Source of the DNA: Micromonospora orduensis
Lineage (GTDB): Bacteria > Actinomycetota > Actinomycetes > Mycobacteriales > Micromonosporaceae
Length of the DNA: 64,000 nt
Reading direction: 5' to 3'
NCBI RefSeq assembly: GCF_006228125.1
Contig: NZ_VDFY01000106.1
Coordinates: forward strand, 1 to 64,000
Part shown: positions 16,801 through 27,492 of the stretch, piece by piece
Numbering within the stretch: position 1 is the first letter of the stretch
How the letters are laid out: every line of letters starts with the position of its first letter
Translations under genes and position numbers: made by a program
The notes under the pieces: generated by a model
Seen by the model: the letters and a program-made list of their open reading frames with translations, nothing else
Database searches by the model: none
Told to the model about the DNA's origin: nothing

Positions 16801-18333
16801 ATGAAGCAGGGCCCTCTCCCCTCGGTCGACTCGTCCGACGACGTGTCCGGCGATACCCACCTGCCCAACTGCGGTCCCTTACCCACCCGCACCGGCGTGA
16901 CCGGCCCGGCCCTTGAGGAGCCGCTCGGCGTGGTCGCCGTCGGCCCGGCCGGCGCCGAGCGGCGTACCGTGCTCGCCACCCTGCTGGGCCTGGACCCGGT
17001 CATGCTCACCGTGCCGGCGGGCAGTTGGCTGGTGGTGCGGCACGCCAAGGTGCCGACCCGGGCCGCCTTCGTCCCCGGCTACCGCCAGCCCTACTCGTAC
17101 GGGGCGGACCGCGACGCCGCCGGGCCGGCGCTGGCCCGCCCGCCCCGACGGGTCGAGTTGAGCGTGGCGGAGCCCCTGCTGCGGCACTTCACGCTTATCG
17201 ACACACCCGACACGGGCACGCTCGGCGTGGCCGGCGTCCGGGTTCTGCTGGACGCAGTGGGCAGGGCCGGCGCGCTGCTCTTCGTGATCGCGGCCGACCA
17301 GGCGTTCACCGCCACGGAGCTGAACCTGCTCGCCGAGGTCGCCCCGGCGGGCGTGGAGGTCGCCTTCGCGGTCACCCCGGGCGCGGCGGGCTGGGGCCCG
17401 TCCGCCGACTGCGCGGCGACGGAGGGCGCGGGAGCGGCCGTCCCGTCGACCGAGGTGGACCCGATCGCGGTGACCGTGGAGGCGCACCGCGCGGCGCTGC
17501 TGGCCGCGGTGCCGGCGTTGGCCGGCGCGCGCTGGTTCCCGGTGGACGACGCCGCCTCCGCGGCCGACCTGCGCCGGGCGCTGGTGGGCTGGTCCGCGGG
17601 TGAGGGCCTGCAACGCGCCAGCGCCGATCCTCCGGTGCTGCCCGGCCAGCACGACCGGGTGGCCGTCGTCGCCGATCCGGGGGACTGGTCCGAGCAGCTC
17701 GACCGGCAGACCCGCTCCTGCTCGCAGCGCATCCGTCAGCACCTCGCCCTGGAGTTGGCAAACATCCACCTGCGGGCCGTTCAGGAGATCGTCTTCGGGG
17801 TCGGCTGCGCCGGCCTGCCCGATCTGCTGGACCGGGAGATGGCCGCCCTGTCGTTGCTCGCCACCGCACAGTGCGACCACGCCGTGCGGGGCATCCTGTC
17901 CGACACGGCGGCCCAGGTGCTCGGCGCCCCACCCGCTGAGGGCGTGCGCCGCCGTATCGCCACCGCCGTGCAGTACGGCCTGGCCGACCACCGCAACGGC
18001 GGCGACCTGGACCGGGTGCTGTTGATTACCAGTACGGCCGGGGTGGCCAATCTGACCGGCGCGGACGCGATCGACGCGCTCGCCGGCTACCCGACGCCGT
18101 CCCGTGACGAGGTGCTCCCGCCGGTGGCGGTGGCGCTCTCCGGCGGGTGCTGGCAGCAGTGGCGTACGCCCGGCAACGCCGACCACAACGCCGCGCGGGC
18201 CTGGTCCCAGCGGGCGTTGCGGGAGGTCGAGCTGGGGTTGTCCCGGGAGCTCTCCCGGCGATTCGAGGTGATCCGCCTCTCGTTGGGCGCGGTGCTCTCC
18301 GATGCAGTCGACCACGGCATCCTGCTCGCCTGA
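16801..18333 (+). CDS. GTPase-like protein with degenerate P-loop
   Basis: 510 residues, start supported by GGGAGG before ATG 16801. The N-terminal half looks like a dynamin/TRAFAC-type G domain: a beta strand runs into [16 protein letters not shown] where GxxxxGKS/T would be, and a clear G3-like LIDTPDTG lies further on. The P-loop Lys and Ser/Thr are missing (ERR replaces GKT), so nucleotide binding is doubtful. The C-terminal half is helical with long amphipathic stretches ([43 protein letters not shown]). No membrane segment is seen. It precedes clpS by about 140 bases. Function unknown. Confidence 0.65.
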   Translation: MKQGPLPSVDSSDDVSGDTHLPNCGPLPTRTGVTGPALEEPLGVVAVGPAGAERRTVLATLLGLDPVMLTVPAGSWLVVRHAKVPTRAAFVPGYRQPYSYGADRDAAGPALARPPRRVELSVAEPLLRHFTLIDTPDTGTLGVAGVRVLLDAVGRAGALLFVIAADQAFTATELNLLAEVAPAGVEVAFAVTPGAAGWGPSADCAATEGAGAAVPSTEVDPIAVTVEAHRAALLAAVPALAGARWFPVDDAASAADLRRALVGWSAGEGLQRASADPPVLPGQHDRVAVVADPGDWSEQLDRQTRSCSQRIRQHLALELANIHLRAVQEIVFGVGCAGLPDLLDREMAALSLLATAQCDHAVRGILSDTAAQVLGAPPAEGVRRRIATAVQYGLADHRNGGDLDRVLLITSTAGVANLTGADAIDALAGYPTPSRDEVLPPVAVALSGGCWQQWRTPGNADHNAARAWSQRALREVELGLSRELSRRFEVIRLSLGAVLSDAVDHGILLA

Positions 18334-18481
18334 CGGCGTGGTCGCCCCACCGTCCGGGCTCGCCCCACCCTTCGCGGCCGACAACGTCCGCGGCGGGTCG
18401 GGCGGGGCCGGAGTGGGCGATCCTCGCCGGGCCGGCGTTCCGGTTCCTCGGTTCCGGGAAACCGGTGGCACGATGGGGGGC

Positions 18482-18772
18482 ATGGCGGCTCCACAGGTTG
18501 CACCGGTCGAGACGCCGGACACTGACGAGGTGCCGGCGGCTGACCGGCAATGGGTGACGATCGTGTGGGACGACCCGGTCAACCTGATGACGTACGTGAC
18601 CTGGGTCTTCCAGAAGCTCTTCGGCTACAGCCGGGAGAGGGCCGAGCAGCTCATGCTGGACGTGCACCACAAGGGCCGGGCCGTGGTCTCCACGGGAGCG
18701 CGGGAGCGGATGGAGCACGACGCGTCGCAGCTGCACGCGTACGGGCTGTGGGCGACGGTGGACAAGTCGTGA
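18482..18772 (+). CDS. clpS: ClpS adaptor of the Clp protease
   Basis: 96 residues (99 if the in-frame ATG at 18473 is used, which has better SD spacing). ClpS binds ClpC/ClpA and delivers N-degron substrates. The core [27 protein letters not shown] carries the conserved DDPVNLM motif, and [12 protein letters not shown] supplies the substrate-pocket region. The stop overlaps the GTG of the next gene by three bases, indicating translational coupling with the DUF2017 gene. Confidence 0.95.
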   Translation: MAAPQVAPVETPDTDEVPAADRQWVTIVWDDPVNLMTYVTWVFQKLFGYSRERAEQLMLDVHHKGRAVVSTGARERMEHDASQLHAYGLWATVDKS

Positions 18773-19269
18773 GCATGTTCCGTCGCCAGGCCGACTGCTA
18801 TGTGGCCACCTTCGCCGTCGACGAGGTGCGGGTGCTGCGCAAGGTCGCCTCCGAGGTGGTCGGCCTGCTCACCGATGGCTTCGACCACACCGACCCGGTC
18901 GTCGGCCGGCTCTTCCCGGCGGTCTACCCGAAGGATGTGGCGGGCTCCGCCGAGTTCCGCCGCTACACCGAGGGCGACCTGAAGACCGCCAAGATCGATC
19001 AGGCGGGCGCGATCCTGGCCGCGTTGCCCGACGAGGCCGGTGGCGAGGTGCGGCTGGACGCCGAGGCGGCCGAGGCGTGGCTGCGGGCGTTGAACGACGC
19101 GCGGCTGGCGATGGGTGTCCGCCTGGAGATCAAGGACGGCACCGACCTGGGCGAGGAGCTGGACGACGCGGTCACCGAGGACCCGGGTTCCAGCCGGGTG
19201 TTCCAGCTGTCGGTCTACGCGTATCTCGGGTATCTACAGGAGTCGCTGCTCAACGCCTTGATCGACTAG
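18769..19269 (+). CDS. DUF2017 family protein
   Basis: 166 residues starting at a GTG that overlaps the clpS stop (GTGA). It is mostly helical and acidic, with [18 protein letters not shown] near the start and a C-terminal [14 protein letters not shown]. It corresponds to the small conserved protein always found beside clpS in actinobacteria (Rv1332 in Mycobacterium tuberculosis). The molecular role is not established; tight coupling suggests it works with ClpS. A short hairpin follows at 19291-19307. Confidence 0.85.
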   Translation: MSMFRRQADCYVATFAVDEVRVLRKVASEVVGLLTDGFDHTDPVVGRLFPAVYPKDVAGSAEFRRYTEGDLKTAKIDQAGAILAALPDEAGGEVRLDAEAAEAWLRALNDARLAMGVRLEIKDGTDLGEELDDAVTEDPGSSRVFQLSVYAYLGYLQESLLNALID

Positions 19270-19290
19270 GCGTGACCGGCGCCACTTCAG

Positions 19291-19307
19291 CCCCTGTCCG
19301 ACAGGGG
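19291..19307 (+). terminator. Small hairpin between DUF2017 gene and mec
   Basis: Arms CCCCTGT (19291-19297) and ACAGGGG (19301-19307) around CCG, only nine bases before the first possible mec start (19316). It could attenuate read-through or occlude the mec ribosome site rather than terminate fully. Confidence 0.45.
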
Positions 19308-19321
19308 TTAGGCTGGTGCAC

Positions 19322-19810
19322 GTGCTGAGCATCGACCGGTCGATCATCGACGCGATCGTCGCCCACGCGCGCCGGGACCACCCCGACGAGGCGTGCGGCG
19401 TCGTCGCCGGTCCCGTCGGCAGCGACACCCCGACCCGGCACATCCCGATGGACAACGCGGCGCGCTCGATGACCTTCTACGAGTTCGACTCGATGGAGCA
19501 TCTGCGCGTGTGGCGGGAGATGGACGACCGCGACGAGGAGCCGGTGGTCATCTACCACTCGCACACCGCCACCGAGGCGTACCCGTCTCGGACCGACGTC
19601 TCCTTCGCCGGCGAGCCGGGCGCGCACTACCTGCTCGTCTCGACCCGCGAGCCCGACTCGGAGGAGATCCGGTCGTTCCGGATCGTCGACGGTGTGGTGA
19701 CCGAGGAGCCGGTCCGGATCGTGGAGGCCGCCGTCGACCCGCACGCCGTCCAGTCGTACATGTTCGGGCAGAGCCCGGCGACGGTCGACTACGAGTGTTC
19801 CGGCCGCTGA
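19322..19810 (+). CDS. mec: JAMM/MPN+ metalloprotease, Mec type
   Basis: 162-residue zinc peptidase of the JAMM family. The metal/catalytic set is complete: Glu23 (PDEACG), His79 and His81 (IYHSHTATEAYPSRTD), with Ser89 and Asp92. In mycobacteria Mec releases cysteine from the CysO-cysteine adduct made by CysM, regenerating CysO. The neighbours here are cysO and cysM in the same order, so the same job is expected. GTG at 19322 is used; another GTG two codons earlier (19316) is possible. It may additionally trim the unusual C-terminus of the CysO next door. Confidence 0.93.
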   Translation: MLSIDRSIIDAIVAHARRDHPDEACGVVAGPVGSDTPTRHIPMDNAARSMTFYEFDSMEHLRVWREMDDRDEEPVVIYHSHTATEAYPSRTDVSFAGEPGAHYLLVSTREPDSEEIRSFRIVDGVVTEEPVRIVEAAVDPHAVQSYMFGQSPATVDYECSGR

Positions 19811-19875
19811 CCCGTCAGCGTCCGCACCCGTTTCGTCCCGTCACCTAGGCACACCTGAGCGAGGAGCACGACATC

Positions 19876-21182
<1,307 letters not shown>

Positions 21183-21202
21183 CCGGAATGGTCGTCGTGT
21201 AC

Positions 21203-21230
21203 GGGCCGTCGACGCGTGCGTCGGCGGCCC
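21203..21230 (+). terminator. Hairpin terminator after cysM
   Basis: Arms GGGCCGTCGACGC (21203-21215) and GCGTCGGCGGCCC (21218-21230), one mismatch in 13 pairs, loop GT. It begins 21 bases after the cysM stop, suggesting the mec-cysO-cysM unit ends here. Confidence 0.65.
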
Positions 21231-21258
21231 GAACGCTGCCGGCACCACCGTGAGCAGG

Positions 21259-21319
21259 TGTCACGTTCGTGACAAGTTCCAGTGGATGATTCTTGCCTTC
21301 GGGTCCCTCAGCGTAGGCT
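21259..21319 (+). promoter_or_regulatory. Palindrome and putative promoter upstream of MBL-fold gene
   Basis: A perfect palindrome TGTCACG-TT-CGTGACA (21259-21274) is followed by promoter-like TTGCCT (21293-21298) and TAGGCT (21314-21319); the 15-base spacer is short. The palindrome would place a regulator just upstream of RNA polymerase. It is not a CRP site, because the half-sites have the wrong orientation. Confidence 0.4.
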
Positions 21320-21406
21320 GCCCAGCGTGGCGTACGCGTCGGTAGAGATCATGTCTGTAGCGACGGCCGGCACCAATGCTACTGACAGTGACAGCGAGAC
21401 GACCAG

Positions 21407-22150
21407 ATGCGACTGACCGTCCTGGGTTGCGCCGGCAGCTTTCCCGGCCCCGAGTCCCCGTGCTCGGCGTACCTCGTCGAGGCTGACGGCTTCCGACTCC
21501 TTGTCGACTTCGGTTCCGGGTCGCTGTCCAGTCTCCAGCGGTACGCGGGGCTGCACGCCCCCGACGCGATCCTGCTGACCCACCTGCACTGCGACCACAT
21601 CCTCGACGCCGTCACGTACGTGGTCGTCCGCCGCTACGCCCCGGAGGGCCCCTATCCGGCCCTGCCGGTGTACGCGCCCGCCGGCGCTCCGGACCGGCTG
21701 AGCGCCGCGTACCACGACGACGGCACGGTGGAGGACGTCTACCAGTTCTACGCGCTGGAGCCGGGCACGTTCCCGATCGGCCCGTTCACGGTCACCGTCG
21801 ACCGGGTCAACCATCCGGTCGAGACGTACGGGGTGCGGCTGGAGCACGACGGCAGGTCGCTCTGCTACTCGTCGGACACCGCGCCCTGCGACGCGCTGCT
21901 GCGGCTGGCCCAGAACGTCGACGCGTTCCTCTGCGAGGCGAGCTTCCTCGACGGGGTGGACAATCCGCCGGATCTGCACCTGACCGGCCGGGAGGCCGGC
22001 GAGACGGCGACCAAGGCGGTGGTGGGTCGGCTGCTGCTCACCCACCTCGTGGCGGCCTGGGGTAGCGAGGCGCACACGTTGGAGTCGGCCGCCGCCGCGT
22101 ACACCGGTCCGCTCGAGGTGGTCCGGCCCGGCGCCAGCTACGACATCTGA
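21407..22150 (+). CDS. MBL-fold phosphodiesterase, Rv1339-like
   Basis: 247-residue metallo-beta-lactamase-fold hydrolase with the di-metal motif THLHCDH (His59, His61, Asp63, His64) and later metal ligands in VNHPVETYG, YSSDTAPCD and LLTHLVAAW. It resembles the RNase Z/class II phosphodiesterase branch. The mycobacterial homologue in the same neighbourhood, Rv1339, has been described as an atypical cAMP phosphodiesterase; that activity here is by homology and synteny only. A 21-codon ORF (21351-21416, ATG with GTAGAG upstream) overlaps its start by 10 bases and could be a leader. Confidence 0.88.
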   Translation: MRLTVLGCAGSFPGPESPCSAYLVEADGFRLLVDFGSGSLSSLQRYAGLHAPDAILLTHLHCDHILDAVTYVVVRRYAPEGPYPALPVYAPAGAPDRLSAAYHDDGTVEDVYQFYALEPGTFPIGPFTVTVDRVNHPVETYGVRLEHDGRSLCYSSDTAPCDALLRLAQNVDAFLCEASFLDGVDNPPDLHLTGREAGETATKAVVGRLLLTHLVAAWGSEAHTLESAAAAYTGPLEVVRPGASYDI

Positions 22151-22261
22151 CCCGCACGCCCGGGTCGACCGGGAGCGGCCGGGCGGTGTTGTGCGGAACT
22201 GTTCGCCGGGCGGTCAGCGGACCGTCGTCTGCCGCACCCATCCCACCCGCACGGTGTGGGC

Positions 22262-23407
22262 ATGCGGATCGCCATCGTGACCGAGTCGTTCCCGCCGGAT
22301 GTGAACGGCGTCGCGCACTCCGTGGTGCGGACGGCGGAACATCTGCTCGCCCGGGGCCACGAGCCAGTCGTCATCGCGCCCTCGCCACCCGGCGCCGGTC
22401 GGCAGGACGTCGACCGGCTGCCGTACCCGGTGGTGCGTATCCCCAGCGTGCCGTTGCCGCGTTACCAGGGCTTCCGGCTGGGCGTGCCGACCACCACCCG
22501 GCTGGCCGGCGCGCTGCTGTCGGCGGCGCCGGATGTGGTGCATCTGGCCAGCCCGTTCGTCCTCGGCGCGCGGGCGGCGACGCTGGCCAGCCGGCACGGG
22601 CTGCCCACGGTGGCGGTCTACCAGACCGACGTGGCCGCGTACGCCCGGGCGTACCGGGTGAGCTGGGGTGAGGCGGCGGCGTGGCGGCGGATCCGGGAGA
22701 TCCACAACCTGGCGCAGCGGACCCTCGCCCCGTCCACCCGGGCCGCCGCCGACCTGATCGCCAACGGGGTGCGGCGGATCTGGCTGTGGGGTCGGGGCGT
22801 CGACGCCGTCCGGTTCGATCCGGCGAAACGTTGCCCGGCACTGCGGGAACGGCTCGCACCCGGCGGCGAGCTGCTGGTCGGCTACGTCGGCCGGCTCGCC
22901 CCGGAGAAGCGGGTGGACCTGCTGGCGGCGACGTCCCGGCTGCCCGGCGTGCGGGTGGTGGTGGCCGGTGACGGCCCGGCCCGGCGCCAGTTGGCGCGGA
23001 CGCTGCCCGAGGTGAGCTTCCTGGGCGTGCGGCACGGCGAGGACCTGGCCCGGCTCTACGCCAGCCTGGACGTGTTCGCGCACACCGGCCCGCACGAGAC
23101 GTTCGGCCAGACGATCCAGGAGGCGCTGGCCTCCGGCGTGCCGGTGGTGGCGCCGGCCAGCGGCGGCCCTGTCGACCTGGTCGACGAGGGGGTGACCGGG
23201 TCGCTGGTGCCGCCGAACGACGGGGACGCGCTGGCCGCGGCGGTGGCCGACCTGGCCGGCGACGCCGACCGGCGGCGGGCGTACGGCCTGGCCGCCCGGG
23301 CCGCGGTCAGCCGGCGCAGCTGGGCCGCCGTGGGCGACGAGCTGATCGGGCACTACCAGGCGGTACGAGCCTCGGCCGCCACCGTGGGCCTGCCGGCCGC
23401 CTCATGA
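22262..23407 (+). CDS. GT4 glycosyltransferase, GDP-mannose-dependent type
   Basis: 381 residues from ATG 22262 (GTG at 22256 is possible). GT-B fold: an N-terminal acceptor domain begins MRIAIVTESFPPDVNGVAHSV, and the C-terminal donor domain has VGYVGRLAPEKRVDLL and the HETFGQTIQEALASGVPVVAP signature (EX7E). The N-terminal FPP-NGV pattern resembles MgtA/PimB-type alpha-mannosyltransferases that act on lipid acceptors. The stop overlaps the start of the next glycosyltransferase (ATGA), so they form a pair. Confidence 0.88.
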   Translation: MRIAIVTESFPPDVNGVAHSVVRTAEHLLARGHEPVVIAPSPPGAGRQDVDRLPYPVVRIPSVPLPRYQGFRLGVPTTTRLAGALLSAAPDVVHLASPFVLGARAATLASRHGLPTVAVYQTDVAAYARAYRVSWGEAAAWRRIREIHNLAQRTLAPSTRAAADLIANGVRRIWLWGRGVDAVRFDPAKRCPALRERLAPGGELLVGYVGRLAPEKRVDLLAATSRLPGVRVVVAGDGPARRQLARTLPEVSFLGVRHGEDLARLYASLDVFAHTGPHETFGQTIQEALASGVPVVAPASGGPVDLVDEGVTGSLVPPNDGDALAAAVADLAGDADRRRAYGLAARAAVSRRSWAAVGDELIGHYQAVRASAATVGLPAAS

Positions 23408-24573
23408 CCCGGCGAACGTCCGGGCTGCGGATCGTGCGGCTCGCCAACTTCGTGACGGCCCGCTCCGGTGGGCTGCGGACCGCCCTGCGACACCTCGGCG
23501 AGGGCTACCGGGCGGCCGGCCACGACCCGGTGCTTGTGGTGCCGGGCGAGCGGGCCGCCGACGAGTCGTACCCGTGGGGGCGGGTGGTCACCCTGCCCGG
23601 CCCGGAGCTGCCCGGCACCGGTGGCTACCGGCTGCTGGCCGGCCGGCGGCGGCTGGCCCGGCTGCTCGCCGACCTGGCCCCGGACCGGTTGGAGGTGTCG
23701 GACCGGTCGTCGCTGCGCTGGACGGGGAGCTGGGCGCGGGCGAACGGGGTGCCGTCGGTGATGGTGTCGCACGAGTCGCTGGCCGGCCTGCTCGGCCAGT
23801 GGGGTGTGCCGGACGCGCTGCGCCGGCCGACAGCCGACCGGCTCAACCGGGCGACCAGCCGGGCGTACGACCGGATCGTGTGCACCACCCGGTGGGCGGC
23901 CGACGAGTTCGACCGGATCGGCGCCGGCAACGTGGACCTGGTGCCGCTCGGGGTGGACCTGGACACCTTCCACCCGGACCGGGCCGACCCGCGGCTGCGC
24001 GAGCGCTACGCCGACCCCACCGAACTGCTGCTGGTGCACTGTGCCCGGCTGTCCCCCGAGAAGCGACCGGAGTTGGCCGTGCAGACCCTCGCCGAGTTGC
24101 GCCGGGCGGGCGTACCGGCGGTGCTGGTGATGGCCGGGGACGGCCCGCAGCGTGCCGCCCTGGCCCGACGCGCCGCCGGCCTGCCCGTCACGTTCACCGG
24201 CTTCCTGCCCGACCGCGCCGCGGTGGCCGCGCTGCTCGCCAGCGCGGACGTGGTGCTCGCGCCCGGCCCGGTGGAGACCTTCGGCCTGGCCGGGCTGGAG
24301 GCGCTGGCCTGCGGCACCCCGGTCGTGGTCAACGCGGCAAGCGCCCTGCCGGAGGTGGTCGGCGTCGCCGGCGTGGCCGCGTACGGCTCGGGGGCGTCGA
24401 TGGCCGAGGCGGTGAGCCGCCTGGCGGCCCGGCCGCGGGCGCGGCGGCGGCGGGACGCCCGGGCGCGGGCCGAGGAGTTCGGCTGGCCGGCGGCGGTCGC
24501 CGGATTTCTCCGGGTGCACGACGCGGACACCGGTCGGGACACCGCGGCGGAGGTGGATCACCCCACCGCATAG
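23404..24573 (+). CDS. GT4 glycosyltransferase, second of the pair
   Basis: 389 residues, ATG overlapping the previous stop by four bases. GT-B fold with LANFVTARSGGLRTALRHLGEGY at the N-terminus, donor-site LLLVHCARLSPEKRPEL and the EX7E motif ETFGLAGLEALACGTPVVV. It resembles PimC-like mannosyltransferases. With its partner it probably adds successive sugars to a glycolipid. The final 15 residues (DTGRDTAAEVDHPTA) are a disordered tail. rph starts 10 bases later. Confidence 0.88.
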   Translation: MTRRTSGLRIVRLANFVTARSGGLRTALRHLGEGYRAAGHDPVLVVPGERAADESYPWGRVVTLPGPELPGTGGYRLLAGRRRLARLLADLAPDRLEVSDRSSLRWTGSWARANGVPSVMVSHESLAGLLGQWGVPDALRRPTADRLNRATSRAYDRIVCTTRWAADEFDRIGAGNVDLVPLGVDLDTFHPDRADPRLRERYADPTELLLVHCARLSPEKRPELAVQTLAELRRAGVPAVLVMAGDGPQRAALARRAAGLPVTFTGFLPDRAAVAALLASADVVLAPGPVETFGLAGLEALACGTPVVVNAASALPEVVGVAGVAAYGSGASMAEAVSRLAARPRARRRRDARARAEEFGWPAAVAGFLRVHDADTGRDTAAEVDHPTA

Positions 24574-24582
24574 GGTGCAGGC

Positions 24583-25308
24583 ATGGCGCGACCTGACGGG
24601 CGAGGGCCCTCTCAACTTCGACCGGTGACCCTGACGCGGGGCTGGAGCAGCCACCCGGAGGGCTCGGTGCTCGTCGAGTTCGGCGGCACCCGGGTGCTCT
24701 GCACGGCGAGCGTCACCGAGGGGGTGCCCCGCTGGCGCAAGGGCTCCGGGCTCGGCTGGGTGACCGCCGAGTACGCGATGCTGCCCCGGGCCACCAACAC
24801 CCGCTCCGACCGGGAGAGCGTCAAGGGTCGGGTCGGTGGCCGGACCCACGAGATCTCCCGCCTGATCGGTCGCAGCCTGCGCGCGTGCATCGACCTCAAG
24901 GCGCTCGGCGAGAACTCGGTGGTCCTCGACTGTGACGTGCTCCAGGCCGACGGCGGCACCCGCACGGCCGCGATCACCGGCGCGTACGTCGCGCTGCACG
25001 ACGCGGTCAGCTGGCTGGCTGCCCGCAAGTCGCTGGCCGGCAAGCCGGAGAAGGTCATGCACCGTTCGGTGGCCGCGGTCAGCGTGGGGATCATCGCCGG
25101 CGAGCCGCGCCTCGACCTCTGCTACGAGGAGGACGTCGCCGCCGAGGTGGACATGAACGTGGTGTGCACCGGCGCGGGCGACTTCGTCGAGGTGCAGGGC
25201 ACCGGTGAGGCGGGCGTGTTCGCCCGGGACCAGCTCGACAGCCTGCTCGACCTGGCCGTGGCCGGGTGCGCCGAATTGGCCGAAGCCCAGCGGAAGGCAC
25301 TGCTATGA
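24583..25308 (+). CDS. rph: Ribonuclease PH
   Basis: 241 residues, full length for the family. Phosphorolytic 3' exoribonuclease trimming tRNA 3' ends. Signatures present: [15 protein letters not shown] at the start, [42 protein letters not shown] and [23 protein letters not shown] (phosphate/Mg site). The stop overlaps the rdgB ATG (ATGA at 25305-25308). The rph-rdgB pair is conserved in actinobacteria. Confidence 0.97.
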   Translation: MARPDGRGPSQLRPVTLTRGWSSHPEGSVLVEFGGTRVLCTASVTEGVPRWRKGSGLGWVTAEYAMLPRATNTRSDRESVKGRVGGRTHEISRLIGRSLRACIDLKALGENSVVLDCDVLQADGGTRTAAITGAYVALHDAVSWLAARKSLAGKPEKVMHRSVAAVSVGIIAGEPRLDLCYEEDVAAEVDMNVVCTGAGDFVEVQGTGEAGVFARDQLDSLLDLAVAGCAELAEAQRKALL

Positions 25309-25922
25309 ACAAGGTCCTGCTGGCCACGCGTAACCAGAAGAAGCTGGTGGAACTCCAGCGGATCCTGGACGGCGCGCTCGGCGCGCACCGGATCGCCCTG
25401 CTCGGGTTGGACGACGTCGAGCAGTACGCGGAACTGCCGGAGACCGGCCTGACCTTCGGCGAGAACGCGCTGATCAAGGCGCGGGAGGGCTGCCGGCAGA
25501 CCGGCCTGCCGACCATCGCCGACGACTCCGGGCTCGCGGTGGACGCGCTCAACGGGATGCCGGGCGTGTTCAGCGCCCGCTGGTCCGGCCGGCACGGCGA
25601 CGACCAGGCCAACCTTCAGCTGGTGCTGGACCAGATCGCCGACGTGCCGGACGAGCACCGGGCGGCGTCCTTCGTCTGCACGGTGGCGCTGGTGCTGCCC
25701 GGCGGCAAGGAGCACCTGGTCGACGGCCGGCAGTCCGGCCGCCTGCTGCGTGCCCCGCGCGGCGACGGCGGGTTCGGCTACGACCCGATCTTCCTGGGCG
25801 ACGGGCAGGACCGGACCAACGCCGAGTTGACCCCGGCGGAGAAGGACGCGATCAGCCACCGGGGCAAGGCGCTGCGCGAGCTGGCCAAGCTGGTCGCCAA
25901 GGTGCTGCCGCCCGCCGCCTGA
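25305..25922 (+). CDS. rdgB: dITP/XTP pyrophosphatase
   Basis: 205 residues. It hydrolyses non-canonical purine NTPs (ITP, XTP, dITP) to monophosphates, keeping them out of nucleic acids. Motifs: [13 protein letters not shown] (substrate Asn-Lys loop), [48 protein letters not shown] and the C-terminal [15 protein letters not shown] at 25305 overlaps the rph stop. Convergent with hutH, 31 bases apart. Confidence 0.97.
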   Translation: MNKVLLATRNQKKLVELQRILDGALGAHRIALLGLDDVEQYAELPETGLTFGENALIKAREGCRQTGLPTIADDSGLAVDALNGMPGVFSARWSGRHGDDQANLQLVLDQIADVPDEHRAASFVCTVALVLPGGKEHLVDGRQSGRLLRAPRGDGGFGYDPIFLGDGQDRTNAELTPAEKDAISHRGKALRELAKLVAKVLPPAA

Positions 25923-25953
25923 CCCGCGGCGGACGACAGCGACCGAGCGGAGG

Positions 25954-27492
25954 TCAGCCCAGCGGGCCGATCTCCCGTTCGATGGCGGCGCGCAACTCCG
26001 GCCCGGCGACGACGGCTCGGGCCGCCTCCATCACCGGGGCGAGGAACACGTCCGGTCCGGGTTCGCCGGCCGCCCCGCCGAGCGCGGCGACGGCGGCCCG
26101 GCCGGCCGGCGACGGCACCAGCGGCGCGCGCAGCTGAAGTCCGCGTACGCCGGCCAGCAGCTCCACCGCGAGCAGGCTGGTCAGGTTGTCCAGGACGGTG
26201 CGCAGCTTCTTGGCAGCCGCCCAGCCCATCGAGACGTGGTCCTCCTGCATGCCGCTGGTGGGCAGCGAGTCCACCGAGGCGGGGGCGGCCAGGCGGCGGT
26301 TCTCCGCGACGATCCCGGCCGCCGTGTACTGGGCGATCATCAGCCCGGAGTTCACCCCCGCGTCGGGGGAGAGGAACGCGGGCAGTTCCCGGGAGCGGGT
26401 GACGTCGAGCAGCCGGTCCACCCGCCGTTCGGCGATCGCCCCCACCTCGGCGGCGGCGATGGCGAGGAAGTCCGCGGCGAAGCCGAGCGGCGCGCCGTGG
26501 AAGTTGCCGGTCGACTCGACCCTGCCGTCCGGCAGCACCACCGGGTTGTCCACCACCGACACCAGCTCCCGGCCCGCGACCGTGCGGACGAAGTCCAGGG
26601 TGTCCCGGGCCGCGCCGGCGACCTGCGGGGCGCACCGCATCGAGTACGCGTCCTGCACGGCGTGCGCCAGGTCGTCGCGGTGCGAGTCCATCACCCGGGA
26701 GTCCTGCAACAGCCTGTGGATGTTCGCCGCCGACGCCGCCTGACCGGGGTGTGGCCGGATCGCGTGCAGCTCGGGCAGGAACGGCCGCTCCGAGCCGAGC
26801 ATCGCCTCGATGGCCAGCGCGGCGGTCACGTCCGCCATGGCGAACAGGTGCGCCGCGTCGTGGATGGCCAGCAGCAGCATGCCGAGCATGCCGTCGGTGC
26901 CGTTGATCAGCGCCAGCCCCTCCTTGGCGGCCAGCTCGATCGGCTTGAGCCCGGCGGCGGCCAGCACGTCGGCCGCGTCGCGCCGCTCGCCGGCCGGGCC
27001 GAGGACCCAGCCCTCACCGAGCAGCACGAGCGCGCAGTGCGCCAGCGGCGCCAGGTCGCCGGAGGCGCCCAGCGAGCCGTGCTCGGGCACCCACGGGGTG
27101 ATGTCGTGGTTGAGCAGGTCGACGAGCGCCTCGGCGACCAGCGGGCGGACGCCGGAGCGGCCAAGGGCCAGGGACCTGACCCGCAGCAGCATCATGGCCC
27201 GGACCACCTCGCGGGGCATGGGCGCGCCCACCCCGGCGGCGTGCGAGCGGATCAGCGCGTGTTGCAGTTCGGCCCGCCGCTCCGGCGCGACGAAGGTGTT
27301 GGCCAGCGCCCCGAACCCGGTCGACACGCCGTACACGGGCCGCCCGGCGGCCTCGATGCCGTCCACGATGGCGCGGCTGGTCGCCATCGCCTCCCTGGTG
27401 GCCGGGTCGAGGACCACTGTGGCGGTGCCGCGGGCCACCGCGAGGACGTCGTCGGTGGAGATCCCGGTGGGCTGGATGGTCACGTTCGTCAT
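25954..27492 (-). CDS. hutH: Histidine ammonia-lyase
   Basis: 512 residues. It deaminates histidine to urocanate with the self-made MIO cofactor formed from Ala143-Ser144-Gly145 in [15 protein letters not shown]. Other landmarks are [24 protein letters not shown] and [23 protein letters not shown] at 27492 overlaps the hutI stop by four bases, making it the last gene of the hut operon although it encodes the first enzyme of the pathway. Confidence 0.97.
   Translation of the reverse strand: MTNVTIQPTGISTDDVLAVARGTATVVLDPATREAMATSRAIVDGIEAAGRPVYGVSTGFGALANTFVAPERRAELQHALIRSHAAGVGAPMPREVVRAMMLLRVRSLALGRSGVRPLVAEALVDLLNHDITPWVPEHGSLGASGDLAPLAHCALVLLGEGWVLGPAGERRDAADVLAAAGLKPIELAAKEGLALINGTDGMLGMLLLAIHDAAHLFAMADVTAALAIEAMLGSERPFLPELHAIRPHPGQAASAANIHRLLQDSRVMDSHRDDLAHAVQDAYSMRCAPQVAGAARDTLDFVRTVAGRELVSVVDNPVVLPDGRVESTGNFHGAPLGFAADFLAIAAAEVGAIAERRVDRLLDVTRSRELPAFLSPDAGVNSGLMIAQYTAAGIVAENRRLAAPASVDSLPTSGMQEDHVSMGWAAAKKLRTVLDNLTSLLAVELLAGVRGLQLRAPLVPSPAGRAAVAALGGAAGEPGPDVFLAPVMEAARAVVAGPELRAAIEREIGPLG

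Noticed and set aside
21259-21274. CRP-binding site upstream of the cAMP phosphodiesterase homologue
   Set aside because: Half-sites read TCACG/CGTGA, inverse to the TGTGA-N6-TCACA arrangement of CRP sites.
22262-24573. The two GT4 genes plus the FAD monooxygenase as part of a natural-product cluster
   Set aside because: No PKS, NRPS, terpene or tailoring genes accompany them; the neighbours are core genes.
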